Shown piece after piece: positions 25,910 through 35,754 of a DNA stretch of 64,000 bases. This DNA is from JBELHJ01 sp042091495 (lineage in GTDB: Bacteria > Bacteroidota > Bacteroidia > Flavobacteriales > Flavobacteriaceae): assembly GCA_042091495.1 (NCBI GenBank), contig JBELHJ010000005.1, forward strand, positions 1 through 64,000, read 5' to 3'. How positions within the stretch are numbered: position 1 is the first letter of the stretch; each line of letters starts with the position of its first letter. Both the position numbers and the translations under genes were made by a program. The notes below the pieces were generated by a model. The model was not told the origin of the DNA. It made no database searches and was given only the letters and a program-made list of their open reading frames with translations.

Positions 25910-27409
25910 TTAAAGCTTTGTTGTTCCTTTTTGAGTTTTTATTTCTTCAACGGAGACTTTGTTGGGATCTGGATAGCCAGAGCCATTAAAAACATCTTTA
26001 GCCCAGGATTCATGTAAATTCTTTAATTGATTAACAATCTCTACTTGGGTTTGTGCGTAATTAATTTCCTCTGGATTTTCATCGTCTAGTTTAGCTAAAT
26101 AGTATTCAGGCATTTCAAATTCTTTTTCTGGATGGTTTGAAAATTTTCCAGTGGTATCATGTCCATTATAAATCAATTTCCATTTGCCTTGTCTAACAGC
26201 CCACATGTCCTGCCACATCCAGTGAAGTGCTTTATGAGGTGAAACAGCTTCTTCGCTTTTTAGTATGTCAATAATACTCTTACCATCCAATTTGTTTTTT
26301 GGTTTAGGGACGTCCAATAAATCACATATAGTAGGGAGTAAATCCATATTTGTAATAGCTTGGTCGCGTGTGACTCCAGAGACTAATTCTTTAGGATAGC
26401 TAATCACTGCAGGAACTCTTAATCCACCTTCAAAAAAACTACCTTTAGCCCCTCGCCATTTTCCAGTGTAACCTCCGCCACCATTTCCACCATAACTAAC
26501 ATCCCAATTGTAATAATCTTCAGTAGAATGACCATTATCACTCATGTAGATAATAATAGTGTTGTCGGTAAGTCCTTCTTTTTCAAGTGTTTTAATAATT
26601 TCTCCCATTTTGTCATCAATGGTTGATATCATTGGTGCATAAGAGCTTCTAGGCCAGTCTAAATCTTTATAAGTGTCTTTAAATTTGGGGTCAGGTTGCT
26701 CAGGGTAATGAGGTAAATTAAAAGGCAAGTATAAAAAGAAAGGGTTTTCTTTATTATTTTTAATGAAAGCTTTGGCTTCATCGATTTGTAAATCAGGAAA
26801 GTACTTACCATCTTCAAAAATCTCTTCTTTATTTCTGTACAAGTCATGAAATTGTGGTCTTTGCCATTTAGCATGTAAAAATTTGTGAGAATAATAATCT
26901 ATAAAACCACCTCTAAACCCATAAAAATAATCAAAACCTTGATCCAAAGGGCCATGATCCATGGTGGCACCTAAATGCCACTTTCCTATGAGTGCTGATT
27001 TGTAATCAAATTGTTTAAGATGTTCAGCTATAGTAATTTCATTAAGATTCATCACCCTGCCATCCCTATCATTTGGATTACATGAGGTCCATTGGTTTAC
27101 CCCACTTCTCTGAGGCGCTCTTCCTGTTAATAACGCAGCTCTAGAGGGACAACAAACCGTATGAGCATAGGCTTGAGTAAAACGAATCCCTTTTTTGGCA
27201 AGAGCATCTAAATTTGGTGTTTTTATGTCATTTATACCGTAGCACCCTGCATCAAGGGTACCTTGATCATCAGCATAGATTAAAACTACATTAGGTTTTG
27301 AATTTGCAACCTTGGCTACTTTTATTTTTTTTTGTTCACAACTGTTAAGAATTGTAATGGTGCATACTAATAACAGAGCTTTAATATTTTTAACTGATAT
27401 TGGATTCAT
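25910..27409 (-). CDS. Family S1 sulfatase lipoprotein (CCPSR motif)
   Basis: This exported sulfatase is anchored through a lipobox (ILNSC, Cys24). Metal ligands are in YADDQG (Asp47-Asp48). The active-site motif is CCPSRAALLTG, in which Cys86 is the residue expected to become formylglycine and Cys87 fills the variable position. A KWRGAKGSFFEGGLRVP block near residue 320 is typical. The length is 499 residues. It is the first gene of a sulfatase pair, with 223 bases separating it from the divergent two-component regulator. Exact position and sugar specificity are unknown. Confidence 0.9.
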   Translation of the reverse strand: MNPISVKNIKALLLVCTITILNSCEQKKIKVAKVANSKPNVVLIYADDQGTLDAGCYGINDIKTPNLDALAKKGIRFTQAYAHTVCCPSRAALLTGRAPQRSGVNQWTSCNPNDRDGRVMNLNEITIAEHLKQFDYKSALIGKWHLGATMDHGPLDQGFDYFYGFRGGFIDYYSHKFLHAKWQRPQFHDLYRNKEEIFEDGKYFPDLQIDEAKAFIKNNKENPFFLYLPFNLPHYPEQPDPKFKDTYKDLDWPRSSYAPMISTIDDKMGEIIKTLEKEGLTDNTIIIYMSDNGHSTEDYYNWDVSYGGNGGGGYTGKWRGAKGSFFEGGLRVPAVISYPKELVSGVTRDQAITNMDLLPTICDLLDVPKPKNKLDGKSIIDILKSEEAVSPHKALHWMWQDMWAVRQGKWKLIYNGHDTTGKFSNHPEKEFEMPEYYLAKLDDENPEEINYAQTQVEIVNQLKNLHESWAKDVFNGSGYPDPNKVSVEEIKTQKGTTKL

Positions 27410-27632
27410 TTATGATATAAATATTGTTTAACCTGTAAAGCTATAATGATGAGTCCATGAAGACCTTAATTTATAGCACAATTTTTAACACAATTGTTTC
27501 AAATCTACATTGTAAATTTTAGTATAATTTAATGTTAAATTACTACTTTTACTACTTTATAAAAATCAACCAAATCTAACGTTATAAAGACAATTTTTTA
27601 TTACAAAATTTAAAATGATTTAAACTTAATTT

Positions 27633-30600
27633 ATGAAATTATTTAAACTGTTTTTATTGTTGGTATTTACTTCCTCTATTTGGGCTCAAAAGCCTAATCA
27701 GATTTTATATTCTAACAAAAAACTGAATTTTGAATCCATTGACAACAGCCTAAAATTTAACCAAAATTCTATAAATGCTATTTTTCAAGATTCAAAGGGT
27801 TTTATATGGTTCGGCACCCCAAATGGTCTTTTTAGATATGATGGATACGATTTTAAAGTATTTCGTTTCGAAATCGATAGTGAATATGGTATATCATCCA
27901 ATACAATAACAACCATTTTTGAAGATGACGATGGTTTTCTGTGGATTGGGAATGATTATGAAATGAATATTTATGACAGGAAAATGGATCGTTTTTATGG
28001 TCATGCTATTAGAAATTTTAGTAGTAATGTTATCAATAACGAACGTATTAGAAAATTTAGTCAGCACATTGATGGTACGATTTTAATAAGTACGAATAAT
28101 GGTGTTTATACCGTCAAGAAAACACCTGAATTTCCATCTGAGATTAATTTTGCTAGTCACCTATCTTCAATTGGTCGAAACAAATTTATTTCAACAGCAT
28201 TAAAGTTAAATAATAACGACATTCTGTTTGCTAGAGCAAAAGGGGCAAGTGTTCTTAAGGCAAGTAATACTATTGATACCTCTACAACCGATATTGATAC
28301 ACAATTTCAAAAAGTCTTAACTCTTAACAAGATCTCTATTTTAACTATGATAGAGGATGAAGAGAATAATGTTTGGATTGGTGCCAAAGATGGGCTTTAT
28401 AAATTTCAAACAAATGATTTTTCAAATTCCAGTCTACTAACTAAAATTGATCTTGGAGATTTAAACACCAATGTGAGTTCTATTGTGTTGGGCCTTAATA
28501 ATGATTTATGGTTAGGTACAAGTACTAAAGGGTTAATAAATTATAATTATGTCACTAAACGTGTAAGACAATTTTCAGCAGACTCTAGACCATATTTTAA
28601 CACTATTAAGAGTAACACTATTTTGTCCTTATTTAAGGATTTTTCTGGTGTTTTATGGGTAGGTACATCTAGAGGAGGTTTATCCAAATTAGATTTGTTA
28701 AAGCGTAATTTTGTGCACTATAATGCAACAACTTCCAAGAACTCACTCAAGGACAATGTTATTAATGCTTTTTTTGAGGATGATAATCAAGATTTATGGA
28801 TAGGTACTTTTAAACAAGGGTTAATTAAGTTAACCTTTGGTAAAGGAAAACCTATCTTTTCAAAAATTAGGTTAGTGCCTGAAGGACAGCGATTAACGGT
28901 TTTCTCTATTATAAAAGACAATCATGGGTTTTTATGGGTTGGAACTAATCAAAAGGGCTTATTCAAGATTAAACTTGATGATAATATGAATGTGTCAAGG
29001 GTCACTAATTTTAATAAGAACAATACAAACGGTAACCTTTTGACTAATAAAATATCACAGATCTATAAAGATGGTAAAGGTGATTTGTGGATGGGTTCTT
29101 TTTTCGATCCTATTGGATTAATGAGATTTACACCAACTAAAAAGTATGCGAGCTTAGGTCCAATAGACTATTTTAAAAATAATTCTGAAGATTCCAATAG
29201 TCTAACATTTAATAAAATAGCATCTATTTATGAAGATAGTAATGAGACTCTATGGGTTGGAACTAAAAAAGGTCTCAATAGAATAACTCGTGATGAAAAT
29301 AACTTACCTTCTCAGATTTCTCAAATATTTCATGATAAGAATGATACAAATTCTTTAAGTAACAATAACGTTTTTGCAATTCATGAAGATTCTGAAAATA
29401 ATCTTTGGGTGGGAACCTTTGGTGGCGGATTAAATAAAATTATAAGAGATTCATTAAATGCTGGCCCTACTAAATTCATACATTTTAATCAGAAGAAAGG
29501 TCTAGCAGATAATGTAGTTTATGGGATCATCGAAGATTTAGATAAAAACTTATGGATTAGTACCAATGATGGATTAGCAAAATATAGTTTAATAACAAAT
29601 AGTTTCAAAAGCTATAACGAAACTGACGGTATTCAAAGTCGAAATTTTAGAAAATTTGCATATCATAAAGGGTTAAGTGGACTACTATATTTCGGGGGAA
29701 TTAATGGTTTTAATGTATTCAATCCTGGAGATATAAAAGAGCATTCAGCTAAGCCTAAAACGGTTATCACAGATTTTAAAGTATTCAATAAATCTGTCAA
29801 AGTAAATGATACTATTCTGGGCAATGTTCTACTTAATAAGTCTATAGAATTTACAGATCAGATTGAACTTAAACACAACCATAATGCCTTTTCTTTTGAA
29901 TTTGCATCGTTACATTTCTCTAATCCTGAACAAAATAAATTCAGATATAAACTAGAGAACTGGGATCAAGATTGGGTATTAGCAAACTCTCAAAGGCGCT
30001 ATGTGTCTTATTCTAATCTCGAGGCAGGAGATTATATTTTTAAATTAGAATCTGCTAATCAAGATAATATATGGAATGCGGAACCTGTTGAGTTAGCAGT
30101 AAAAGTTCATCCTCCAATATGGAAAACTTGGTGGATGTATATTATTTATTGTTTGTTTATAATAGGTTTAATGTGGGTGTTTAGGAATTTCATCTTGATT
30201 AAAGAACGTTTTCAAACTGAGTTAAGACTTCAAAAATTTGAACAAGAGAAAATTAAAGAGGTTAACAAAATTAAGTTACAATTCTTTACTAATGTCTCTC
30301 ATGAATTTAAAACACCTTTGACCTTAATTTTAGGACCTCTTGAGCGTTTAATTAACTCAGAGCAAACCAGCGAAAGTGTTAAAGAAAGTTTGTTAATGAT
30401 GCAACGTAATGCTAATCAATTGTTTAAGTTAATCCAACAAGTTCTTGAATTTAGGAAAATTGAAAACAATGAAATGCATCTTAATTTAGAGCAACTAGAG
30501 ATTGTGTCTTACCTTAAAGAGCTTGTGGCCTCTTTTGATGAATTATGTGCTAAACAAAATATTACACTGCAATTTACTTCAGAATTAGATGTTTTCGAAG

Positions 30601-31940
30601 ACTATTTTGATGTTGATAAACTGGATAAAATTTTTAATAATCTTATATCTAACGCTTTAAAATTTACACCAGAAGGAGGAAATATTTCGTTAAGTTTAAA
30701 AAGGGTTAATAATAAATTTTCTTACAAGACTACAGATAATCATAAAATTGATGATTTTATTCAAATAGAAGTCTCAGATTCAGGATCAGGAATACCAAGT
30801 AGTAAGATTCCTTTAATATTTAAGAGATTTTATCAAGCCGATTCAGAAAAGAGTAATAATGCCACAGGATCTGGTGTGGGCTTAGCCCTAACAAAAGCTT
30901 TGGTTAATCTTCACAAAGGGGATATCTATGTTGAAAGTGAGGAGAATTGTGGCTCTAATTTTGTAGTAAGATTACCAGTAGCTTTTGATTATTCTAATAT
31001 TGAAATTGAAGCTACAGACTTTTTTGCTGAAAATCAATCGGTTTTAGATGTTGAATTAACTGAAGCATCAGAAAACTATAACTATGTAGACGATGAGGAT
31101 GATAAAATTATTGATCGATTTGAAGATGCTGATTTTGATGCAGATGACATTGAGCATGAAGATGAATTAGAAGAAGTAAGACCAACGCTTCTGGTTGTAG
31201 AAGATAATAGTGATATGAGGGAATTTATTGTCAGCTTGCTTAAAGAACAGTATGATGTTATTGAAGCCTCTAACGGAAAGGAGGGTCTTGATAAAACCTT
31301 AGAATTGATGCCAGATCTTATTGTAAGTGATATCATGATGCCAGAGATGAATGGTATGGAAATGTGTGCAGAAATAAAAACAAATGAAATTACTTCACAT
31401 ATTCCAATTATTCTTTTAACAGCTAAAGCCTCCGTAGAAAATAGGATTGCAGGAATTAAAGTAGGTGCTGATGCCTATATTCCCAAACCTTTTAATGCCG
31501 AATTGGTATTTGCAAGGATTTCTAATCTTTTAAGTTCAAGAAAACTGCTAAGATCCAAATTTAGTATGGCCTCAGAAGATGAGCAATATCGAAAAGATCT
31601 CATTAATGATTTTGATAAGAAATTTTTAGATAGAGCAGAATCTGTTATTGAAGCTAATCTCATGAATACCGAATTTGGTGTTAATGATTTAGGATCAGAA
31701 TTAGGATTCAGCAGAATGCAGTTATATAGAAAATTAAAATCTATTACAACATTATCTGCTAATGAGTTTATCCGTTCTTACCGTCTAAAAAAAGCTGCAG
31801 AATACTTGAAAACTTCAGAGATGAATATATCAGAAATATTGTATCAGGTAGGATTTTCTAATAGATCGTATTTCACAAAATGCTTTAAGAAGCAGTATGA
31901 TGTTACGCCAAGAGAATATAGGGAAAATTTAGAAAAATAA
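27633..31940 (+). CDS. Hybrid two-component system sensor/regulator (HTCS)
   Basis: This single-chain sensor and transcription activator has 1435 residues, typical for controllers of polysaccharide loci. In order it has a signal peptide (1-18), a periplasmic double beta-propeller of Reg_prop repeats to about 745, a Y_Y_Y domain to about 825, a membrane helix near 834-855, a histidine kinase with phospho-acceptor His890 in VSHEFKTPL, an ATPase domain to about 1115, a receiver with Asp1233 in VSDIMMPEMNG, and an AraC-type DNA-binding domain from about 1330. An unusually acidic linker (about 1130-1175) joins kinase and receiver. It is divergent from two sulfatase genes. The ligand is presumably an oligosaccharide released from the target glycan. 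Confidence 0.95.
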   Translation: MKLFKLFLLLVFTSSIWAQKPNQILYSNKKLNFESIDNSLKFNQNSINAIFQDSKGFIWFGTPNGLFRYDGYDFKVFRFEIDSEYGISSNTITTIFEDDDGFLWIGNDYEMNIYDRKMDRFYGHAIRNFSSNVINNERIRKFSQHIDGTILISTNNGVYTVKKTPEFPSEINFASHLSSIGRNKFISTALKLNNNDILFARAKGASVLKASNTIDTSTTDIDTQFQKVLTLNKISILTMIEDEENNVWIGAKDGLYKFQTNDFSNSSLLTKIDLGDLNTNVSSIVLGLNNDLWLGTSTKGLINYNYVTKRVRQFSADSRPYFNTIKSNTILSLFKDFSGVLWVGTSRGGLSKLDLLKRNFVHYNATTSKNSLKDNVINAFFEDDNQDLWIGTFKQGLIKLTFGKGKPIFSKIRLVPEGQRLTVFSIIKDNHGFLWVGTNQKGLFKIKLDDNMNVSRVTNFNKNNTNGNLLTNKISQIYKDGKGDLWMGSFFDPIGLMRFTPTKKYASLGPIDYFKNNSEDSNSLTFNKIASIYEDSNETLWVGTKKGLNRITRDENNLPSQISQIFHDKNDTNSLSNNNVFAIHEDSENNLWVGTFGGGLNKIIRDSLNAGPTKFIHFNQKKGLADNVVYGIIEDLDKNLWISTNDGLAKYSLITNSFKSYNETDGIQSRNFRKFAYHKGLSGLLYFGGINGFNVFNPGDIKEHSAKPKTVITDFKVFNKSVKVNDTILGNVLLNKSIEFTDQIELKHNHNAFSFEFASLHFSNPEQNKFRYKLENWDQDWVLANSQRRYVSYSNLEAGDYIFKLESANQDNIWNAEPVELAVKVHPPIWKTWWMYIIYCLFIIGLMWVFRNFILIKERFQTELRLQKFEQEKIKEVNKIKLQFFTNVSHEFKTPLTLILGPLERLINSEQTSESVKESLLMMQRNANQLFKLIQQVLEFRKIENNEMHLNLEQLEIVSYLKELVASFDELCAKQNITLQFTSELDVFEDYFDVDKLDKIFNNLISNALKFTPEGGNISLSLKRVNNKFSYKTTDNHKIDDFIQIEVSDSGSGIPSSKIPLIFKRFYQADSEKSNNATGSGVGLALTKALVNLHKGDIYVESEENCGSNFVVRLPVAFDYSNIEIEATDFFAENQSVLDVELTEASENYNYVDDEDDKIIDRFEDADFDADDIEHEDELEEVRPTLLVVEDNSDMREFIVSLLKEQYDVIEASNGKEGLDKTLELMPDLIVSDIMMPEMNGMEMCAEIKTNEITSHIPIILLTAKASVENRIAGIKVGADAYIPKPFNAELVFARISNLLSSRKLLRSKFSMASEDEQYRKDLINDFDKKFLDRAESVIEANLMNTEFGVNDLGSELGFSRMQLYRKLKSITTLSANEFIRSYRLKKAAEYLKTSEMNISEILYQVGFSNRSYFTKCFKKQYDVTPREYRENLEK

Positions 31941-32011
31941 AGGTTTTGTAAATTGTGGAAACCTTTTTAATAAAAAATTAATTTACAAGTAAGGAAATAA
32001 TGTAATTCTCA

Positions 32012-32019
32012 TACATTTG
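32012..32019 (+). promoter_or_regulatory. Candidate -7 promoter element of trxB
   Basis: TACATTTG fits the Bacteroidota TAnnTTTG element and lies 21 bases before the trxB start codon. I see no clear -33 TTG partner. Confidence 0.45.
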
Positions 32020-32040
32020 TTGCTATTAATTTAAAATGAT

Positions 32041-32994
32041 ATGACTGAAAAAGTTAAATGTTTGATTATTGGTTCGGGACCAGCGGGTTATACTGCTGCT
32101 ATATATGCATCAAGAGCAAATTTATTTCCTGTATTATATCAAGGCACTCAGCCTGGAGGTCAATTAACCACAACAAATGAAGTTGAGAATTTCCCAGGAT
32201 ATCCTGATGGTGTGACAGGTCCAGAGATGATGATTCAACTCCAAGACCAAGCGAAACGGTTTGGTGCTGATGTGAGAGATGGATGGATTACAAAAGTTGA
32301 TTTTTCAGGTGACGTTCACAAAGTTTGGGTAAATGGTGAAAAGGAGATTCATTGTGATACGGTTATCATTTCTACTGGAGCATCTGCAAAGTATTTAGGA
32401 CTTGAGTCAGAACAACATTATCTTAAAATTGGTGGTGGTGTTAGTGCTTGTGCTATATGCGATGGCTTTTTTTACAGAGGTCAGGAAACCATTATAGTAG
32501 GAGCGGGAGATTCTGCATGTGAGGAAGCGCACTATCTATCAAAACTGTGTTCTAAAGTAACAATGTTAGTTCGTAGGGACGAGTTTAGAGCGTCAAAAAT
32601 CATGGCAGATCGTGTTAAGAACACAGAAAATATTGAAATTTTATATAATACAAATACTTTAGAGGTCTTAGGAGACGACCAAGGTGTTACAGGTGCTAGA
32701 GTTGTAAATCATGTAACAGGTGAAGAGTCTGTAATTCCAGCTACAGGTTTTTTTGTGGCCATAGGTCATAAACCTAATACAGATATTTTTAAAGACTACC
32801 TGGATTTAGATGAAACGGGATATATAATTAATCAAGCTGGAACGGCTAAAACCAATGTAGAAGGGGTTTTTGTATCTGGTGATGCAGCAGATCATGTTTA
32901 CCGACAAGCTATCACAGCTGCAGGGACAGGATGTATGGCTGCTTTGGATGCTGAACGTTATCTCGCCGCTAAAGAATCTGAAGTTACAGCATAA
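32041..32994 (+). CDS. trxB: Thioredoxin reductase
   Basis: This FAD/NADPH-dependent enzyme reduces thioredoxin in the cytoplasm. The FAD motif GSGPAGYTAA is at residues 11-20. The redox-active pair Cys137-Cys140 is in CAIC, followed by DGFF. The NADPH motif GAGDSACEEA is near 154-163, and a GDAADHVYRQ FAD segment lies near the C-terminus. The length, 317 residues, is normal. It is monocistronic, with a promoter element upstream and a perfect palindromic terminator downstream, and is unrelated to the polysaccharide genes on its left. Confidence 0.96.
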   Translation: MTEKVKCLIIGSGPAGYTAAIYASRANLFPVLYQGTQPGGQLTTTNEVENFPGYPDGVTGPEMMIQLQDQAKRFGADVRDGWITKVDFSGDVHKVWVNGEKEIHCDTVIISTGASAKYLGLESEQHYLKIGGGVSACAICDGFFYRGQETIIVGAGDSACEEAHYLSKLCSKVTMLVRRDEFRASKIMADRVKNTENIEILYNTNTLEVLGDDQGVTGARVVNHVTGEESVIPATGFFVAIGHKPNTDIFKDYLDLDETGYIINQAGTAKTNVEGVFVSGDAADHVYRQAITAAGTGCMAALDAERYLAAKESEVTA

Positions 32995-32999
32995 AAAAA

Positions 33000-33015
33000 C
33001 CAGCTTTAAAGCTGG
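33000..33015. terminator. Palindromic bidirectional terminator
   Basis: CCAGCTTTAAAGCTGG is a perfect 16-bp palindrome with A-rich and T6 flanks, between convergent trxB and the PspC-domain gene. Confidence 0.88.
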
Positions 33016-33071
33016 TTTTTTGTTAGCAAAAAATGGCTACAATCATTTTAATTAGAGTTATCATAAGTAGG

Positions 33072-34772
33072 TTAGTTGTTTTTTTGTTTGATACTGATTC
33101 CATTGCTGGAAATTTCCACATTTACTTGATCGCTTTCCGCATTGATACCATTTTTATTAATTTTAAATTTGGAATTTAAACTTGTCTCAAATTCAATACT
33201 GTCATCAACTTCACAATCCAAACATTGTAATTCGTTATTTAATACTTTAAGGTATTTTTCTTCTTTACCGTTATCTAGAATATCTCCGTATCCTGAAGTG
33301 TTTCTATGATAAGAATAGGTATTGTCATAAGCATAAATAATCATGCCCTCTGGCATAAATAAAGTGATTTCTATATGTTGATCACGGTTAAGTTGGTCAG
33401 GAGTAGATGTAAAGTAACCATTAAGTAATAATTCATCATTAGGCGTTAATTCCCAATCATAATTAATATTTGAAGCTCTGCTTTTAGCCATTTGATACGT
33501 TTTACCCGATGCGTTTTTTTCAATAACCATGTAGGGTGATGATTCCTTAGTTGATTTTACAACCAATCTTATGTTCTGAGAATAAATAATACGGTTTCCT
33601 TCTTCATCGTATTCTAAATCAATATCATTATCTCTGTGTAATTCTTTGTCAATAAAATAATGCGGTATCATTTTAACGTAAAGCGTATCACTTGTGGTAT
33701 AAAGTGTTTCATATTGATCAATTTTAGAATCGTGCGAAAACTCAGAAAATTGCTTAACACCATATATCATCCATCCTATTAAAGAACATATCCATAAACC
33801 TAGTAAGGTTAACTTAGCTACTCTGCCTATAGACTTAAGATTAGACATTATGACTTTTAATCCTAAATAAAATAATAAGAAAATTGGAATTCCAAAAGAT
33901 ACAGCCACAAGAATTGATAATAACCACGCAGGAATATTTGTTGTCAATTGAATTTCGTTTGATAAGGGTAGATTAACAAAATCTATGATATTGATTGACA
34001 ACACGAAGCTTATTAATCCAATAAACATAGAAATACTGACTATTATTAAAATTAATCCTATGAATTTTCCAAATAATGTTAGACCAACAGATAATACTTT
34101 AATCAAACCATCAACCACTGTTTTTGAAGATGATTTAATTTGATTACCATGTTTTTTAAAATCTACTTGCTTTACACCGTCTGATACAGAGCTAAAACCG
34201 TCTTTTATCTTTTTTTCAATATTTGACACATTGATAGGCTGTCCTGTCATTCTAAGTTTGTCAGCAGTGGTTATAGCTTCGGGAACTAAAACCCATAAAA
34301 TAATGTATATCGGTACTATAGTTCCTGCTGAAACAAATAATAGTAAGATGAAAATTAGTCGTACCCATAGCGAGTCCAAACCTATATAATGTCCAATACC
34401 AGAACAAACCCCAGAAATGTAACGATCACTTATGTCTCTATAAAGTTTTTTGTTAATGTTGGTATTGCTTTGTGAATCAAAACTAGGTTGTTCTTCATTC
34501 AAGGCTTCCTCATCTAAATAATCCTCAGGTTGCCCCATGATTGCAATAACCTCTTCAACTTCTTTCAAAGAAATAACCTCTGCTTTTGATTGTAATAATT
34601 CTGAGAAAAGCTCTGCTATCCTGGCTTCGATGTCTGCAATGATTTCTAAACTTCCTTCGGTATTCTTAAAAGATATTTTTATAGTATCCAAGTAGTTCCT
34701 CAATACCTTATAAGCATCTTCATCTACATGGAAAAAAATCCCTGCTAAATTTATATTAACTGTTTTATTCAT
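33072..34772 (-). CDS. PspC-domain membrane protein
   Basis: This is a multi-domain envelope protein of 566 residues. An N-terminal cytoplasmic region of about 100 residues precedes a PspC domain (about 107-165, with SGVCSGIGHYIGLDSLWVR). Several further membrane helices follow (about 215-345), and then a soluble region rich in Asp, Asn and Ser. PspC proteins respond to membrane stress. The gene overlaps the upstream PadR regulator by four bases (ATGA), so the pair is translationally coupled and very likely co-regulated by PadR. This PadR-PspC arrangement is common in Bacteroidota. The exact role is unknown. Confidence 0.87.
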   Translation of the reverse strand: MNKTVNINLAGIFFHVDEDAYKVLRNYLDTIKISFKNTEGSLEIIADIEARIAELFSELLQSKAEVISLKEVEEVIAIMGQPEDYLDEEALNEEQPSFDSQSNTNINKKLYRDISDRYISGVCSGIGHYIGLDSLWVRLIFILLLFVSAGTIVPIYIILWVLVPEAITTADKLRMTGQPINVSNIEKKIKDGFSSVSDGVKQVDFKKHGNQIKSSSKTVVDGLIKVLSVGLTLFGKFIGLILIIVSISMFIGLISFVLSINIIDFVNLPLSNEIQLTTNIPAWLLSILVAVSFGIPIFLLFYLGLKVIMSNLKSIGRVAKLTLLGLWICSLIGWMIYGVKQFSEFSHDSKIDQYETLYTTSDTLYVKMIPHYFIDKELHRDNDIDLEYDEEGNRIIYSQNIRLVVKSTKESSPYMVIEKNASGKTYQMAKSRASNINYDWELTPNDELLLNGYFTSTPDQLNRDQHIEITLFMPEGMIIYAYDNTYSYHRNTSGYGDILDNGKEEKYLKVLNNELQCLDCEVDDSIEFETSLNSKFKINKNGINAESDQVNVEISSNGISIKQKNN

Positions 34773-35110
34773 TTTTTTGATTGTTTTTTGGTTGTAACTA
34801 GGTTAACGGCTTTTTGTAATTCACCCCATGTACTGTCTAATTCCTTAAGGAAAATCTTCCCTTCATTTGTTAATTTATAGTATTTACGAGGTGGACCGGA
34901 TGTAGATTCTTCCCATCTGTAGGTCAGTAATTCTGCATTTTTAAGACGGGTTAATAACGGGTACACAGTTCCTTCTACAACAAGCATCTTGGCGTCCTTT
35001 AACGTAGAAAGAATGTCAGCGACGTAGGCATCTTTGTTTTTGAGTATTGATAAAATACAAAACTCCAAAACGCCTTTACGCATTTGTGCCTTAGTATTTT
35101 CAATTTTCAT
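34769..35110 (-). CDS. PadR-family transcriptional regulator
   Basis: This is a winged-helix repressor of 113 residues. The N-terminal part (KGVLEFCILSILKN near 12-25, then YVADILSTLKD) and the GTVYPLLTRLKNAELL recognition region are characteristic. RKYYKLTNEGK follows in the wing. It starts 31 bases past a run of ten TTGA repeats and overlaps the next gene, a PspC membrane protein. Two palindromes over its putative promoter suggest autorepression. PadR proteins usually sense small molecules or membrane-active compounds; the effector here is unknown. Confidence 0.92.
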   Translation of the reverse strand: MKIENTKAQMRKGVLEFCILSILKNKDAYVADILSTLKDAKMLVVEGTVYPLLTRLKNAELLTYRWEESTSGPPRKYYKLTNEGKIFLKELDSTWGELQKAVNLVTTKKQSKK

Positions 35111-35139
35111 AGGCGCGAATTTTAATTAAACTGTTCATT

Positions 35140-35182
<43 letters not shown>

Positions 35183-35189
35183 GTTTGAT

Positions 35190-35240
35190 ATACTAGTATC
35201 TTATGCAAATATATAAATATTAAATAGTATTATGCAATAC
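35190..35240 (-). promoter_or_regulatory. padR promoter with two palindromic operator candidates
   Basis: On the minus strand, TTG at 35237-35235 and TATATTTG at 35213-35206 form a good Bacteroidota promoter with a 21-base spacer. The palindrome GTATTATGCAATAC (35227-35240) covers the -33 box, and ATACTAGTAT (35190-35199) lies at the expected start of transcription. Both are plausible PadR operators. Confidence 0.6.
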
Positions 35241-35307
35241 ATAGTACTAAAAAAAATATAATTTTTTGTTTTGGGATAATTTTATACATTAGAAAAAATC
35301 TACTTAC

Positions 35308-35754
35308 ATGTCATATTTCAAACTTCATTTGTACCTACTACTAAAGCTTCCATCTGCATTTTTTACTGGTGTTAGAGTTAAAACAATCAATGATAAATCT
35401 TGTCAAACCACTGTAAGTTTATCTTGGATTAATCAAAATCCTTTTAAGTCAATGTTTTGGGCTATTCAAGGTATGGCAGCAGAGCTAAGTACCGGATTAT
35501 TAATAATGAATAAGATTAAAAACTCTGGTCATAACATCTCTATGTTAGTACTTCATAATAAAGCCTCATTTTATAAAAAAGGAAAAGGGAAATTGCATTT
35601 TAGTTGCGATCAGGGTAATGAAATAGATCATATTATACAAACTGCTATCAACACAGGTGAGGGGCAAACACTTACATTAGTTTCAAAAGGAATTAATAAA
35701 GATCAAGTTTGTGTTTCTGAATTTGAATTCGAGTGGACTTTAAAACGACGTTAA
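35308..35754 (+). CDS. DUF4442 hotdog-fold protein (thioesterase-like)
   Basis: This 148-residue protein matches DUF4442, which has the hotdog fold of PaaI-type acyl-CoA thioesterases. Typical features are NPFKSMFWAIQGMAAELSTG near residues 44-63, corresponding to the central helix, and beta strands on either side. No catalytic assignment can be made with confidence. It is convergent with oxyR and the two stop codons directly abut, with no intergenic base between them. Confidence 0.78.
   Translation: MSYFKLHLYLLLKLPSAFFTGVRVKTINDKSCQTTVSLSWINQNPFKSMFWAIQGMAAELSTGLLIMNKIKNSGHNISMLVLHNKASFYKKGKGKLHFSCDQGNEIDHIIQTAINTGEGQTLTLVSKGINKDQVCVSEFEFEWTLKRR

Noticed and set aside
31082..31336. Ser-rich open frame antisense to the HTCS
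   Set aside because: It is the reverse reading of the acidic linker (Asp/Glu codons read as Ser-rich), not a gene.
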